From the NCBI GenBank assembly GCA_019828565.1, contig JAHDYR010000006.1, positions 186,001 through 250,000 of the forward strand: a DNA stretch of 64,000 nucleotides, written 5' to 3'. The translations under genes and the position numbers were made by a program. The stretch's first letter is position 1, and each line of letters begins with the position of its first letter. Below the pieces are notes generated by a model. That model was not told the DNA's origin. It worked only from the letters and a program-made list of their open reading frames with translations, and ran no database searches. This document shows positions 18,883-28,689 of the stretch, in pieces. The stretch comes from Carpediemonas membranifera (Eukaryota > Fornicata).

Positions 18883-19249
18883 ATGCCGACATGCCACTGT
18901 ACACTCTCCGCATGTAAATATACCACGGTTTCTTCTTTGCTAACTGTCGGCTCAAAGGGTGCATCGCCGAGAATTGTATAGTATTGCCGTCCTAGCCTGT
19001 CATCATCTCACACGGCCTGCGGTTCCACAACCTGCCCTATCTGCAATGATTCCATTCAAAGCCATCGCGATCCGGGAAGGTAGACCTTGGGTCTGTACCC
19101 TAGCACCGAGACGGTATGACAGACACAGTTGCCTGGCACAACACCGAGTCCGCGAATGAATTGAATTTACCCATAAGCTGGTGTCTCTGGCCCAGTATTC
19201 ATCCCGTTGGTAGTTTAATAGCATCGTTGTGGGCGGTTCGTCAGCCGTG
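18883..19249. other. 367-bp intergenic stretch, nothing recognised
   Basis: This lies between two convergent genes (LSM7 and a hypothetical). No repeat, RNA gene or domain-bearing frame was found. The open minus-strand frame through 19003-19455 has a composition unlike its neighbours and was not accepted. Confidence 0.4.
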
Positions 19250-19603
19250 TCATGGATGTCTGTGTGCCTCAGCCACCTTGCCGTCACACCGCCGCCTGAT
19301 GACGGTGGTCTTGGGTAGATGAGCCATAAGGCCATCGCTGGGCCCCGGTAGATGGGCCTTGAGGGCGTATTTGGTGGGCTTGGGACGGGGGATGTAGTCA
19401 ATTGGCTTCCTATAGTGCGCTGCACTCTGTAGACAGTATTCAGAGACATTATCAAGCATCTTTGTTCTATTTTGAGGGTCTGGCGCTGCCGATATTAGCC
19501 ATGTCATAGGCTGTTTCGTCGTTTTCAGGTATTCTAGACGATCAGGGAAAGCTACTGCGGGATATGGCACTGGTTGTCCTTGTGATGGTGGTATTCCTTG
19601 CAT
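19250..19603 (-). CDS. Hypothetical protein, 117 aa
   Basis: The frame runs from ATG 19603 to the TGA ending at 19250. The N-terminus is Pro/Gln-rich (MQGIPPSQGQPVPYP) and is followed by a more ordered segment containing DRLEYLKTTKQPMTWLI and YCLQSAAHYRKPIDYIP. The C-terminus is basic (TTVIRRRCDGKVAEAHR). Third codon positions favour C/G in the second half as in neighbouring genes, which supports coding. No family is recognised. It is followed upstream on the same strand by SF3B2. A spliced or longer form cannot be excluded. Confidence 0.5.
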   Translation of the reverse strand: MQGIPPSQGQPVPYPAVAFPDRLEYLKTTKQPMTWLISAAPDPQNRTKMLDNVSEYCLQSAAHYRKPIDYIPRPKPTKYALKAHLPGPSDGLMAHLPKTTVIRRRCDGKVAEAHRHP

Positions 19604-19769
19604 TTTGTATTCAAAACTTGTCTGAAGCGATTCTCGTCCGGCGAGAATTTTGTCGATTTTCGCACTTTATCGATCGGTCACGGGACACGAGGTGCAACGC
19701 TGTAGCCACCCCATATGATACAAGCAGACCAAAGACTCTCCCACTCAGAATTACGCCCACCAAGGTCTC

Positions 19770-20564
19770 TCACCGGCCCGGCTTGCTCTCTTCCAGGATC
19801 CTGTAGTACTTCAGCCAGTTGGTAGTGCACAGCCTCTCAGCGACTGCCTTCCGGCCGTCCGCAGTCGCCACGTCCTCCGGCTTGACCACCCTCAGCTCCG
19901 ATTCCCCGTGGAAGACGAGCACGTACGGCGGCAGACAGTGCAGACTCATTCGACGTGACTTGGCTTGATCGAACCAGGCCTTGTACTCCTCTGTGTCACC
20001 AATGACGGGGTGCGGCGGGCCCCAGTCTGCCCCGGGCGGGATCGGCCCCGTCACCCCGGGGATGAGGAAGCCGGGCAGAGGCTCGAGCTCAATAGCCTCC
20101 CCGTCTATGATAACAGTGTCCTGTTCGTCCCCACTGTACGCTGGGGGAGGTCCGTGCTGTCTCATCCGCCACACGAACTCGGGCGGGGCCCTGGGGCCGA
20201 CACGGAGGGCACGGATGAGGGCCTCGGACATCTCACCGGGTGTGTGGTCGCTCACGTTCCAGAACCGGGCGAACTTACCGCCGTGGAAGTGCGAGGTGCG
20301 GTGGAATACAGCCTTGCCGTCATCGCCGGACCCACGGGGGATGTAGGTGCCCCAGTCTGCATCAACCAAGCCGCTGCTGTGTATAATCATCGTATGAGCC
20401 TTCTCGGTCTGTTCGTTCGCTGCATTAGTGTCTTGGTCTTCGTCGAGCCGGTTGTCGAGGCCTCGAAGGCGGTTAACAACGAAGCTGGTAATATCATCGC
20501 GTATATCCTGTGGAATGCTGCTTGAGAGGGAGATTTGCGCAAGAATCCGGTCTTGTGCGCTCAT
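19770..20564 (-). CDS. Splicing factor SF3B2-like (SF3b145/Cus1), PSP domain
   Basis: This 264-residue protein carries a PSP (proline-rich in spliceosome-associated proteins) region. TPGEMSEALIRALRVGPRAPP is followed by WRMRQHGPPPAYS and, after a short acidic insertion, LPGFLIPGVTGPIPPGADWG. These match the SF3B2 order PGxLSxxLRxALG, PPPWLxxMQRYGPPPSYPxLxIPGLNxPIPxG. SF3B2 sits in U2 snRNP's SF3b, next to the branch-site adenosine. Typical proteins are 450-900 residues, so this is a stripped-down version lacking the long N-terminal region. ATG 20564 is used because the longer frame starts with TTG. It is notable beside introns whose branch site appears fused to the 3' splice site. Confidence 0.82.
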   Translation of the reverse strand: MSAQDRILAQISLSSSIPQDIRDDITSFVVNRLRGLDNRLDEDQDTNAANEQTEKAHTMIIHSSGLVDADWGTYIPRGSGDDGKAVFHRTSHFHGGKFARFWNVSDHTPGEMSEALIRALRVGPRAPPEFVWRMRQHGPPPAYSGDEQDTVIIDGEAIELEPLPGFLIPGVTGPIPPGADWGPPHPVIGDTEEYKAWFDQAKSRRMSLHCLPPYVLVFHGESELRVVKPEDVATADGRKAVAERLCTTNWLKYYRILEESKPGR

Positions 20565-20745
20565 TATTGTATCATGCAGTTGCGCGAGACAGTCGAACAA
20601 GTCAGCCTACACGCGGTGAGAGGCCTTGCTGTGTAACACAAGGCAAGGCTATGGTGCTGAGTGATGGAGCCGTCCCTTCTTCAATAGCCGTTCCAGACAA
20701 GGCAGCATTCGCAATAATAAGATCAAGTTTAGGTTCAAATATATC

Positions 20746-22679
20746 TTACATTGCCTCCTGACGGTCGGTAAGCTGACCCCGAGTGAATCGGGTCGACCTC
20801 CGGATCGTATCAGTCAGCGTGTCGTCCTCGAAGATGCTCTGCGGCGACCCGGGACTGCCATACTCTCGACCGTCGAGACCAGCAGTGTTGTTCATGATAA
20901 ACGACTGCCGCAGGGCCTCATCATCGCCTCCAAAGTCGAGTCGGGAGGTCATTGGGTCGACACCGCTCGGACTCGGGCTTCCCGCCCTACTAGCGGGCCT
21001 GCTGCCTGCCATGCTGCTCGCCCTGCTCATCGCCTGGGCGGGGGTCAGCAGCGTAAAGGCACCCTGCTCCTCTGCCTCGGACTCCGTCTCTGACTCGCCC
21101 GACTCTGCTCCCCGGGTCGACCTCAGGCCTGGGGGAGAGTCACTGTCATCAACAGCCGACTCGGGCTCAGAGCCGTCATCGTCGACGAACGCGAGGAACT
21201 TGCCGAGTGCGGGGTGGCTTGCGAGTGTGTAGGCGAGCTCGCGCCACTGCCTCCTGTGTTCCTGCTCGCGGCGAGACGCCTCGGTCCTTTGTTTGCGGAT
21301 CTCGGCCTGCATGCGGACGATGACCTCGCTGAACCTGTGCATCACCTCCTTCTCCTTGCCGCCGAACGGAGCTCCGGCCACGACTCCCGCCCCGGTCTCG
21401 AGAGCAGCCAGCCTTGCTTCGAGCGCCTCGTTCTTAGCCCGGAGCCCGCTGTTCGAGTCGACCGCCTGTGCCAGCTGCTGCTGGAGTGTCAGATTCAGTG
21501 TTTTGAAGTCCGACACTTCATTAATGGTCGCGTGGGTCCGGACATTCATGCACCTTGAGGCAAAAAGAAGAGTTGAGTAAGTCTCGTCGTAGTTGCACTC
21601 GGCAGGGCCCACAGTGGCACATATCACCGTCTTAGTGTTACCGCCAAGGGAATCAGTGAGAAGTCGAGTCAACTTCGAGTCGCGGAGGGGAACATGACCT
21701 GACCCACTCGAGAGGGCTGCAACGCAGTTCCCCAGGGCGGAGAGGGATTGGTTGATCTTCTTCGCCTCATCGAGTCTGCTGCCCTCAGACATGGTCTTGG
21801 AAACTCTCTCGGATCCCGCGAGGTCTACAATGGCGAGAACACCCCTCCTGACCGGATCTGGGGCCATGGGGTCCGTCTGCTTGGGCCTCTGCTCCACAGT
21901 GATGAACATGATGACATGGGAGCGGGAGGACAGCTGGTTCATCGACGTTCCTGCCATAACCCTGCGCTTGGAGGCGACGGACACGATGTCCAGGAGATGA
22001 GTGCCCGACGTCACAGCCAAGGCAGTGAGGCCATCGACGTAGACACCGGTGCGGGAGCTCTCGCGGAGATGAAGGATCTTCCCGGACCTATCCTCATCCA
22101 GGAGGTCGTAAATATTCTCCTTGTACAGCTGGGTGTAGGACAGTGTCACTTGGAACTCAGTCTCTTCCTGATTCTGCTCGATATGGTCGAAGATCTGCTG
22201 TACTGCGCGTGGAATCACGCCTGCCTTGGCGCTAACTGAGTCGACTCTGCCTGACGCGTTGATGCCTTGGAAGTTGCCAATGTCTCCAAAGATGGTGTGG
22301 GTCTTGCCTGTGTGAGCGGTATGGGGGTGAAAGGGGACGTACCTGTGCCAGTTTGGCCATAGGCCATCACTGTGCCGTTGAAACCCTGCAGGACGTCGTT
22401 GACGATGTCTTCAGCGACGACGCCGTACATTGAGGACTGCTGGATGTCCGAGCCGAGAACGAGATCGAACATGAAGTCACGCTCATCGGTGTGTGAACGC
22501 GTTAGAGTGAGAAATTTGGATGGATTGTCGCCTGTATGGGGGATGACGTTGACGCACTCTTCGTACGCCTCGAAAGAATGGTCGTAGTCCTCCTGGATCG
22601 GCGGACGAACACGAACTACTACTCTGATACGGCTATGCTCATCAGATGACGCGGAGTTTGGCCTGGATGAGCGAACCAT
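20746..22679 (-). CDS. N-terminal motor kinesin, one intron in the P-loop
   Basis: Exons 22679-22343 and 22307-20746 (complement) encode 632 residues. The motor domain (~17-370) has VVVRVRPP, P-loop GQTGTGKT (108-115), switch I NQLSSRSH, switch II DLAGSERVSKT and KKINQSLSALGNCVAAL. A predicted coiled coil (~375-470) and a Ser/Glu/Asp-rich disordered tail follow. The intron interrupts the P-loop: unspliced, the sequence reads GQTGTGT and runs to a stop, while splicing yields GTGKTHTIFGD and continues into the second frame without loss. It moves on microtubules as an ATPase. The motor is complete and plus-end type by position, but the tail gives no subfamily. A diverged ARK-type or kinesin-1-like member is possible. 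Confidence 0.95.
22308..22342 (-). other. 35-nt spliceosomal intron in kinesin
   Basis: It begins GTACGT and ends GCTCACACAG on the minus strand. Removal restores the invariant kinesin P-loop (GGC ACA G|GC AAG ACC), so the position is certain to the base. Confidence 0.96.
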
Positions 22680-22862
22680 GCAAGCTGTTCGAAACTTTGA
22701 GAAGTCGAAGACGAGATGATTTTCCGTATCAGTGTCTATTAATCCCTAATACACGCTTAACACGCTCCCACAGTGGAGTTTAGGTCTTGGCCGCCATCTA
22801 CTCATCTTTATTTGGCCCGAGACTGGGCCGATAATTCGGGAACAAGACTAGCTGCCTCACCT

Positions 22863-23351
22863 CTACAAGTGCAAGGGCATATCGCCATCCTTAATCACTG
22901 CCCTGAAGTCTTCAAGGCCGACCCGCCCATCCCCGTCAACATCAAGCGCGTCAATGAGCAGGGCAATGTCCTTGGCGGTGAACGTGGCACCGCTCAGCGT
23001 CATGACCTCCTCGATACGTTCAGTCGTCAGGTACTCCTCCCCGTTAGTGTAGATCGAGAAGGCCTCTTTGACGGGGTCGTAGTTCAGCTCCTCAACAGTT
23101 TGGATCGCTGGGAGGTTAAGAATTTCGGAGAAGCGGTCAAAAGTGAATGCCGTGGACATCTTATCGATTTTTGAGGCGTTTGGCTCTGTTGGAATGACAT
23201 GAAGGTACTTCTCGGCCTCGCTTATGCTGATCGGCTTGATCGGCGCCATCGCAGAGGTCAAGTCTTCAACTGTGATTACCTTTTTGTTCTTTGCGTCCCG
23301 TGTTATGTATTTGAACGCCAGGTCGGCTTCTGTTGACGAGATTTTGGACAT
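22863..23351 (-). CDS. EF-hand calcium-binding protein (calmodulin-like)
   Basis: This 162-residue protein has calmodulin-like length and helix spacing. Only the last loop is canonical: DVDGDGRVGLED (~140-151), with Asp at positions 1, 3 and 5, Gly at 6 and Asp at 12. A third helix-loop-helix (~97-125, LTTERIEEVMTLSGATFTAKDI) is present but lacks ligands, and the first half (ITVEDLTSAM..., FTFDRFSEIL) looks like two degenerate EF-hands. It may work as a light-chain-like or centrin/calmodulin-related regulator with a single calcium site. No specific partner can be named. Confidence 0.8.
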   Translation of the reverse strand: MSKISSTEADLAFKYITRDAKNKKVITVEDLTSAMAPIKPISISEAEKYLHVIPTEPNASKIDKMSTAFTFDRFSEILNLPAIQTVEELNYDPVKEAFSIYTNGEEYLTTERIEEVMTLSGATFTAKDIALLIDALDVDGDGRVGLEDFRAVIKDGDMPLHL

Positions 23352-23509
23352 TTTCGTTTCACTGACATAAAGTGCACATTTAAGAAGGGGCCGTAATGAG
23401 TCTGAACCGAAGGAATCCAGATGATATGCGGGCCAATGTGTTTTACTCCTCTATAGCACATTGGCGGTAGCCTTATCCTGCGAATATGTGAGCGCGCCAA
23501 TACGCGCGA

Positions 23510-24184
23510 ATGACCGAGTTTCAAGCAGGGGCAATGGAGCCCACATACGCGCATCTGTGCTTTGATTCACATGGCGCGAAAATTCGGTACAAGGACGGGA
23601 ACTATCCCGTCTACACGAACGATCCACCGTCCATGGTCTGTCCGGTCGTTGCGAACACTGCAATGGCGGCAGGCACGACTATGCGTTACCAGTGCGATGT
23701 GTATCATCCCGCTATCCGCTCCGGCCCCTATCTCCAGAGCATCCGACACGTCCGAGCCCATGAGAACTTCTCCCCACTGGAAATGAACGTCATGCACCTC
23801 ATTCTGTACCGGTTCACGACACTCCGCCCCCGCCCCGAGTTGCTAACAGACATATTTATCGAGCTCGACACGAACTCAAGCTGGAATCCTCTCCAGTCCC
23901 CCCTCAAGACAGCAACCGTCCGTGTCTCGTTCGAGTCAACACCGAGAGGCAAGTCTGTCCGCATAGGCGTCGTGGGGATCCCGTATATCCAGGCGAACGG
24001 CGTCAAGGCCGCTGACCGAATGCGCCTCAGCTTCCCCGAGAGCTTCACCGAGGTCCACCGGGTTGTGCGAGGCGACCGCGAGACAGGTCAGAAGAACACA
24101 TGGAAACTGCGGCTGTGGTGGCACTCGCTGGCGGTAGTCCTTGGGTGTGTGAACAGCGTCGTCATAGAGTCTTGCTGCGGATGA
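23510..24184 (+). CDS. Hypothetical protein, 224 aa
   Basis: A continuous frame from ATG 23510 with strongly GC-biased third positions like its neighbours. It has no recognised domain. The first half is rich in aromatic residues, His and Pro (YAHLCFDSHGAKIRYKDGNYP; YQCDVYHPAIRSGPYL). The middle has alternating beta-like segments (TATVRVSFESTPRGKSVRIGVV). The C-terminus WKLRLWWHSLAVVLGCVNSVV could be a short hydrophobic anchor. It is flanked by the divergent EF-hand gene (159 bp) and by STT3 (283 bp) on the same strand. Confidence 0.65.
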   Translation: MTEFQAGAMEPTYAHLCFDSHGAKIRYKDGNYPVYTNDPPSMVCPVVANTAMAAGTTMRYQCDVYHPAIRSGPYLQSIRHVRAHENFSPLEMNVMHLILYRFTTLRPRPELLTDIFIELDTNSSWNPLQSPLKTATVRVSFESTPRGKSVRIGVVGIPYIQANGVKAADRMRLSFPESFTEVHRVVRGDRETGQKNTWKLRLWWHSLAVVLGCVNSVVIESCCG

Positions 24185-24466
24185 GCATGCAAAAGGGTGG
24201 GGAGCGATGATCACAGGGGTGGGGGATACCCTGATATTTATACGATATTCAGATGATATGCAGTGGCCTAGTGTCTGGTCAAACCGGCGCCGTAGCCCAC
24301 ACATAAACTTGTTACACTCGCGTGGGTAATTGTAGTATGCCCGTCAGGATCCATGTTCGAGGGCTGGACATGTCCTGAAGCCTGTAGCGGTTCGATGTGG
24401 TGTGCATTTGTGCTGGACACAACGTGAGTATGCAAACTACGCAAAGTCCGTGAGACAAAGTGGCAA

Positions 24467-26521
24467 ATGGAAGACGTTAAGCCGTCTACAACGTCCATGA
24501 GGAGTCTCAACATAGTCATTTTAGCGGCAATTTTCATTCTTGCCTTTGGTGTGCGTCTCTTTGCCGTCATTCGGTATGAAAGCGTGATTCATGAGTTTGA
24601 TCCCTATTTCAACTACCGTGCGACCATCTACCTCATCGAAAACGGGTTTGAGAAGTTCCAGAACTGGTTCGATGACCGTACTTGGTACCCCATCGGCCGT
24701 ATCGTCGGTGGCACGCTCTTCCCGGGCCTGATGACGACAGCGGCCATCCTCTTCAAGGTCCTCAACTACTTCCACATCTTCATCAGCATCCGCGACACCT
24801 GCGTGTTCCTGGCGCCTTTCATGGCCGGCCTCACCGCCATCACTGCCTACTTCTTCGGCAAGGACATGCGTGACGACCGCACCGGCCTCCTCGCGGCCCT
24901 GCTGATGGCGCTTGTCCCCGCCTACATCTCCCGTTCCGTGGCCGGCTCCTATGACAACGAGGCGGTGAGTATCTTCGCGCTGCTCTTCGCCTACCTCCTC
25001 TGGATCAAGGCCGTCCGCCACGGCTCCGTCCTCCTCGCCGCACTCACTGCCGCGGCATATTTCTACATGGCCGCGAGCTGGGGCGCCTATGTGTTCATCA
25101 TCAACCTCGTGCCCCTCTACACGCTCGTCTCTGTGCTCGTTGGCCGCTACAGCGTTAGACTGCACGTAGCCTACACGACGTTCTACGTCCTCGGCATCGT
25201 CATGACCATGCAGATCCCCTTCATCAACTACCAGCCCGTCCAGTCTGCCGAGCACCTCGCTGCAGCCGGCATCTTCGTCTTCATGCAGGGTATCGGCGTC
25301 CTCCGCTACCTCAGCTCCCGCCTGCCCGAACACGACCTCCGCCGCGTCTTTCGCAACGTCGGGCTGACTGCAGTGATTGGTTTCTTCGCCGTCACGGTCG
25401 CCCTGGAGCTGAGCGGTTTCGTCACGCCCTGGTCGGGCCGTTTCAAGTCCTTCCTCGATCCTACGTACGCCAAGGCCCACATCCCCATCATAGCGTCAGT
25501 CTCTGAGCACCAGCCGACCACATGGGGCTCTTTCTTCTTCGATCTCCACATCCTCGCCTTCCTCGTGCCCGCGGGCGTCTACTTTGCCCTGGACGGCCTC
25601 ACGGACACGAACCTCTTCGTACTGCTCTACGGTGTGTGCGCTGTGTACTTCTCTGGCGTTATGATCCGTATGATGCTCATCCTCGCGCCCGTCTCCTGCC
25701 TCCTCGGCGCCTTAGCGCTCTCCAGGGTTCTTGACAGCCTCACGACCGCCGTCCGGAGCCGAATCAACGCCAAGGACGTGAAGGCGGTGGTCGGCGCGGC
25801 CGCAGCTCTCGTCTTCCTCGTCGGCCTGCTCGTTTCCTTCACCCGCCACTCTGTATGGGCCACCTCTGAGGCGTATTCCTCCCCTTCCGTCGTTTTGATG
25901 GCAAACACGCCCACGGGCCGCGTAGTGTTCGACGACTTCCGCGAGGCGTACTCCTGGCTGGACCACAACACCGCCGAGGACGCCAAGGTGATGTCCTGGT
26001 GGGACTATGGCTACCAGCTCGCTCAGATGAGCAACCGCACCACCATCGTGGACAACAACACCTGGAATAACACCCATATAGCTATGGTCGGCCGTGCTTT
26101 CGCCCAAAACGAGGATGACGCCATCGTTACGATCCGTCTGCTCGACGTCGACTACGTTCTCGTCGTGTTCGGCGGTCTGGTGGGCTATAGCAGTGACGAC
26201 ATCAACAAGTTCCTGTGGATGGTACGTATCGGCGGCGGTGAGTTCGGTGACGTCCACGAGCAGGATTACTTCAACAGTCGCGGGCAGTACACCGTCGATA
26301 AGTCCGTCTCGAAGACGATGCGCGACAGCTTGATGTACCGCCTCTGCTTCCATCGCTTCGGGGAGGTTGTTACTGACCGCCGCTTCCCAGGGGGCTTTGA
26401 TCGCGTGAGAAACGTCGAGATTGGGGACAAGGACATCAAGCTCAAGAACTTTGAAGAGGTCTTCACGTCCCAGCATTGGATGGTGAGGATTTATAAGGTG
26501 AAGCCGGAGAACAACTGGTGA
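24467..26521 (+). CDS. STT3: Oligosaccharyltransferase catalytic subunit STT3
   Basis: This 684-residue multispan ER protein transfers the lipid-linked oligosaccharide to Asn-X-Ser/Thr sequons. The N-terminal catalytic Asp motif HEFDPYFNYR (43-51) is intact. About 12 membrane helices follow, then the luminal acceptor-recognition motif WWDYGYQ (~510-516) and TIVDNNTWNN. The length matches single-subunit-type STT3 proteins of protists. No other OST subunits are nearby. ALG11, which extends the glycan precursor on the cytosolic face, lies at 48 kb. The frame starts at ATG 24467, a few residues before the first helix. Confidence 0.98.
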   Translation: MEDVKPSTTSMRSLNIVILAAIFILAFGVRLFAVIRYESVIHEFDPYFNYRATIYLIENGFEKFQNWFDDRTWYPIGRIVGGTLFPGLMTTAAILFKVLNYFHIFISIRDTCVFLAPFMAGLTAITAYFFGKDMRDDRTGLLAALLMALVPAYISRSVAGSYDNEAVSIFALLFAYLLWIKAVRHGSVLLAALTAAAYFYMAASWGAYVFIINLVPLYTLVSVLVGRYSVRLHVAYTTFYVLGIVMTMQIPFINYQPVQSAEHLAAAGIFVFMQGIGVLRYLSSRLPEHDLRRVFRNVGLTAVIGFFAVTVALELSGFVTPWSGRFKSFLDPTYAKAHIPIIASVSEHQPTTWGSFFFDLHILAFLVPAGVYFALDGLTDTNLFVLLYGVCAVYFSGVMIRMMLILAPVSCLLGALALSRVLDSLTTAVRSRINAKDVKAVVGAAAALVFLVGLLVSFTRHSVWATSEAYSSPSVVLMANTPTGRVVFDDFREAYSWLDHNTAEDAKVMSWWDYGYQLAQMSNRTTIVDNNTWNNTHIAMVGRAFAQNEDDAIVTIRLLDVDYVLVVFGGLVGYSSDDINKFLWMVRIGGGEFGDVHEQDYFNSRGQYTVDKSVSKTMRDSLMYRLCFHRFGEVVTDRRFPGGFDRVRNVEIGDKDIKLKNFEEVFTSQHWMVRIYKVKPENNW

Positions 26522-26740
26522 TTTACTAGACTGTTTTCTCAATGTAAATAGATATATGGCTTGATCTGTCGTGAGGTTGGGGTGACATGACCTCGACTAA
26601 ATTGATTAGTTCTGCGCGCCTGGTCGATTAGTCGTAATGCGTGGTTGTCAGTCGGTAGAGTGGTCTGTAAGGTTGTACCTTGTTGCATACATCTGCTGTC
26701 ACACTGAGCGACATGTTAACGGCATGAGACAACGTAAACG

Positions 26741-27265
26741 ATGGTGCAGTTTAGCCCCAAATCGAAGGGCAAAATGACCAAGAAGGCAAATCACAAGAAG
26801 AAAAAGCTTGTTTTGAAGCCGTTCTGCTGGTATTGTGACCGTGAGTTCGTTGATGAGCGCACACTGCTGTTCCATCAACGCGCTGTGCATTTCCGTTGCC
26901 AATCAAGATCCTGCCACAAGACTTTTGCGTCAGTTTCGGCTTTGAAGACCCACATGCTTCAGACCCACAAAACGACGATCAAGTACATCTCGAGAGCCAT
27001 GAGATCTCGTGCAAACCCAGACATCAACCCATTCATCAGCGGAATGGCTTGCGTTTCCATCGCAGACCTCAAAGAGCGAGCTGCTCGCGTTGCCGCCCAG
27101 CACCCTGGCCGTCACGTCATCGTCCCCAAGCCGATGATCCAAATGGCCGACGCCGTGACCGACGACGTGAACAAGGCCAACCCTAGTACGTTGGCAAGAG
27201 CTGTGCCGAACCCGCTGTACGGCGGTCTGTCGCTGGCAGAGGTCGTACAGCTCAACAAGGCTTAA
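26741..27265 (+). CDS. BuGZ/ZNF207-type C2H2 zinc-finger protein
   Basis: This 174-residue protein matches the N-terminal core of BuGZ (ZNF207). A Lys-rich lead (KKKKLVLKPFC) is followed by two tandem C2H2 fingers: CWYCDREFVDERTLLFHQRAVH, then CQSRSCHKTFASVSALKTHMLQTH. Then comes the family-specific helix with RANPDINPFISGMACVSIADLKERAA. In animals BuGZ binds BUB3 through a GLEBS motif and microtubules through a Pro-rich tail, and also functions in splicing. Both the GLEBS motif and the long tail are missing here, which suggests the ancestral, possibly splicing-linked, role. The second finger has the spacing C-x4-C. Confidence 0.85.
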   Translation: MVQFSPKSKGKMTKKANHKKKKLVLKPFCWYCDREFVDERTLLFHQRAVHFRCQSRSCHKTFASVSALKTHMLQTHKTTIKYISRAMRSRANPDINPFISGMACVSIADLKERAARVAAQHPGRHVIVPKPMIQMADAVTDDVNKANPSTLARAVPNPLYGGLSLAEVVQLNKA

Positions 27266-27312
27266 CTTTAGTGCACTTTCAGACTCTGAGCGTCGGATTC
27301 CAGCTGAATCCA

Positions 27313-27760
27313 ATGGACCTTCTCATCAATCTCATCTGGGTTGTTTTCTGCTGTCTTCTGATATATGCTCTGTTGGCGGTTCTGTTCCCATCGCCTGCAA
27401 TCAAGATCAAGCACATCTCCCTCGATCAGCTCTTTCTGCACATGAATCTCTTCGCTGCCGGTGTATTCATCGGCGGCGGCTTCCTCCACCTTCTCCCTGA
27501 CTGCGCCGATGACTGACCCATCGGCATCATCATCGGGACCCTGCGCCACACAGTCGCCGAGGGGACGCTCAAGGACGGCAATGTCATGGTCCGAACCGCT
27601 GCCAGCGCTGGTACCTTCGTCTGTGGGCGTGGTCGAGATGCTCGCTGAGAGCATCCATAAGGGGGTGGGGGCGCCCTTGTGGGGCAAGCTGCTGCACCTC
27701 CTATTTGTGCTTGTCGGGTTTGGAATCATGTCAGCAGTGCTTCTGTTGCCAGTTCATTAG
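27313..27760 (+). pseudogene. Broken ZIP-family zinc transporter (internal deletion, stop, frameshift)
   Basis: The first part (MDLLINLIWVVFCCLLIYAL..., then HMNLFAAGVFIGGGFLHLLPDC) is the first two membrane helices of a ZIP transporter. A TGA at 27514-27516 ends it. Directly after it, in the same frame, comes PIGIIIGTLRHTVAEGTLKD...AASAGTFV, which resembles the helix after the ZIP metal site. A frameshift then leads to VGVVEMLAESIHKG...LLHLLFVLVGFGIMSA, the typical C-terminal ZIP helix. The central helices with the metal-binding His motifs are absent altogether. Neither a short intron nor stop-codon readthrough can restore them, so this is a decayed copy about half normal size. Confidence 0.72.
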
Positions 27761-27909
27761 ATCGGATAGATCCAGTGTCAGTAAACTGACCTTTAAGTCG
27801 GCGAGTGTCCGTGATTGAAGATTGAGTGATTTATGTGATATCTTACGTAACATGTAACTCTGACTGTTACCGACGCACGTGGATCTGCCAAGCGGATTGA
27901 CGGCAGTTG

Positions 27910-28689
27910 ATGTCCGATAACAACACTGAAAAGCGACTTATATCTTTACTAGGGCAGCTTACACGCGCTCTTGATGACTTTGGCCAGTCGTCGGCTTCAA
28001 AAGCACGGTTTGTTCATCCCAGGACGTTCTCTTGACACAGGAAGAAGTCTAAGACCATTAGCCAACTTTTTGAGGACACGGAACGTGTAATCAATGTAAT
28101 AGACGCTGAGAATAGACAGCTGCCAGCCCTAGAGCGCTCCAAGCGCATCGCCGAGACTCGCGAGAAGCGAAACCTCCTCCGCCAACTGAAGAGACGCTTC
28201 CGCGATATGCAATACGAGATGAAGCACGGCAAGAAGATGGCTGAGCTTCAGGATAAGTCCAAGAAGCAGCGCAACCAGCTCCTCAAGAACCAGAACGACC
28301 TTGAAGCAGCCGACGAATCCCTGGACAACACACTCCGCATGGCCCAGGACGCCAAGCAGGTCGGCACAGGCATCCTTGCCGAGGTCCGGCGCCAGAACGA
28401 CGTGATGACCGACACGAACAACAAGGTCTCGGGCATCAACAGCAAACGCAAGCGGGGGGTGAAGATGGTGAAGGAGATGAGTCGTCGGGAGCGGTACATC
28501 CGGTCATGCCAGTGCTGTTGCTTCGTTGTCCAGCTAGTGATCATCCTGTTCCTCGTCTGGCTCCGCTTAGTCAACCCCCTGGTCAAGTGCATCCCCGTCA
28601 TCGGGACCTACGCCTCGACGTACGCTCTTATGGTGTTCGTAACCAACGGCAAGGACTTTATTAGTCCGGACTGCCTCTCGCACCCTTAG
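27910..28689 (+). CDS. Qb-type SNARE (NPSN/Vti1-like), one intron
   Basis: Exons 27910-28007 and 28041-28689 encode 248 residues. The N-terminal helical region (~1-145) is followed by a Qb SNARE motif containing SLDNTLRMAQDAKQVGTGIL and AEVRRQNDVM, a Cys cluster (RSCQCCC) and a membrane helix. The end, WLRLVNPLVKCIPVIG plus a second hydrophobic stretch, resembles the post-anchor tail of NPSN-type Qb SNAREs known from plants and protists; Vti1 proteins normally stop after the anchor. The Cys cluster could be palmitoylated. Unspliced, exon 1 would end after 42 residues (HPRTFS-stop); splicing gives KARKKSKTISQLF and a continuous helix. With the Qc SNARE at 5.9 kb it could form part of one complex, but this is only inference. 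Confidence 0.85.
28008..28040 (+). other. 33-nt spliceosomal intron in Qb-SNARE
   Basis: It begins GTTTGT and ends CTTGACACAG. Removal joins two open frames across a codon (CG|G, Arg) and removes an in-frame TGA. Confidence 0.9.

Noticed and set aside
18700-18897. Minus-strand small frame that resembles a KEOPS Pcc1-like protein
   Set aside because: It has no ATG and lies antisense to the second exon of LSM7, which has clear Sm motifs.
27514-27516. Reassigned TGA codon to rescue the ZIP gene
   Set aside because: Other genes here end normally at TGA (for example STT3, TrpRS, VPS52) and the ZIP locus also has a frameshift and lacks its core.
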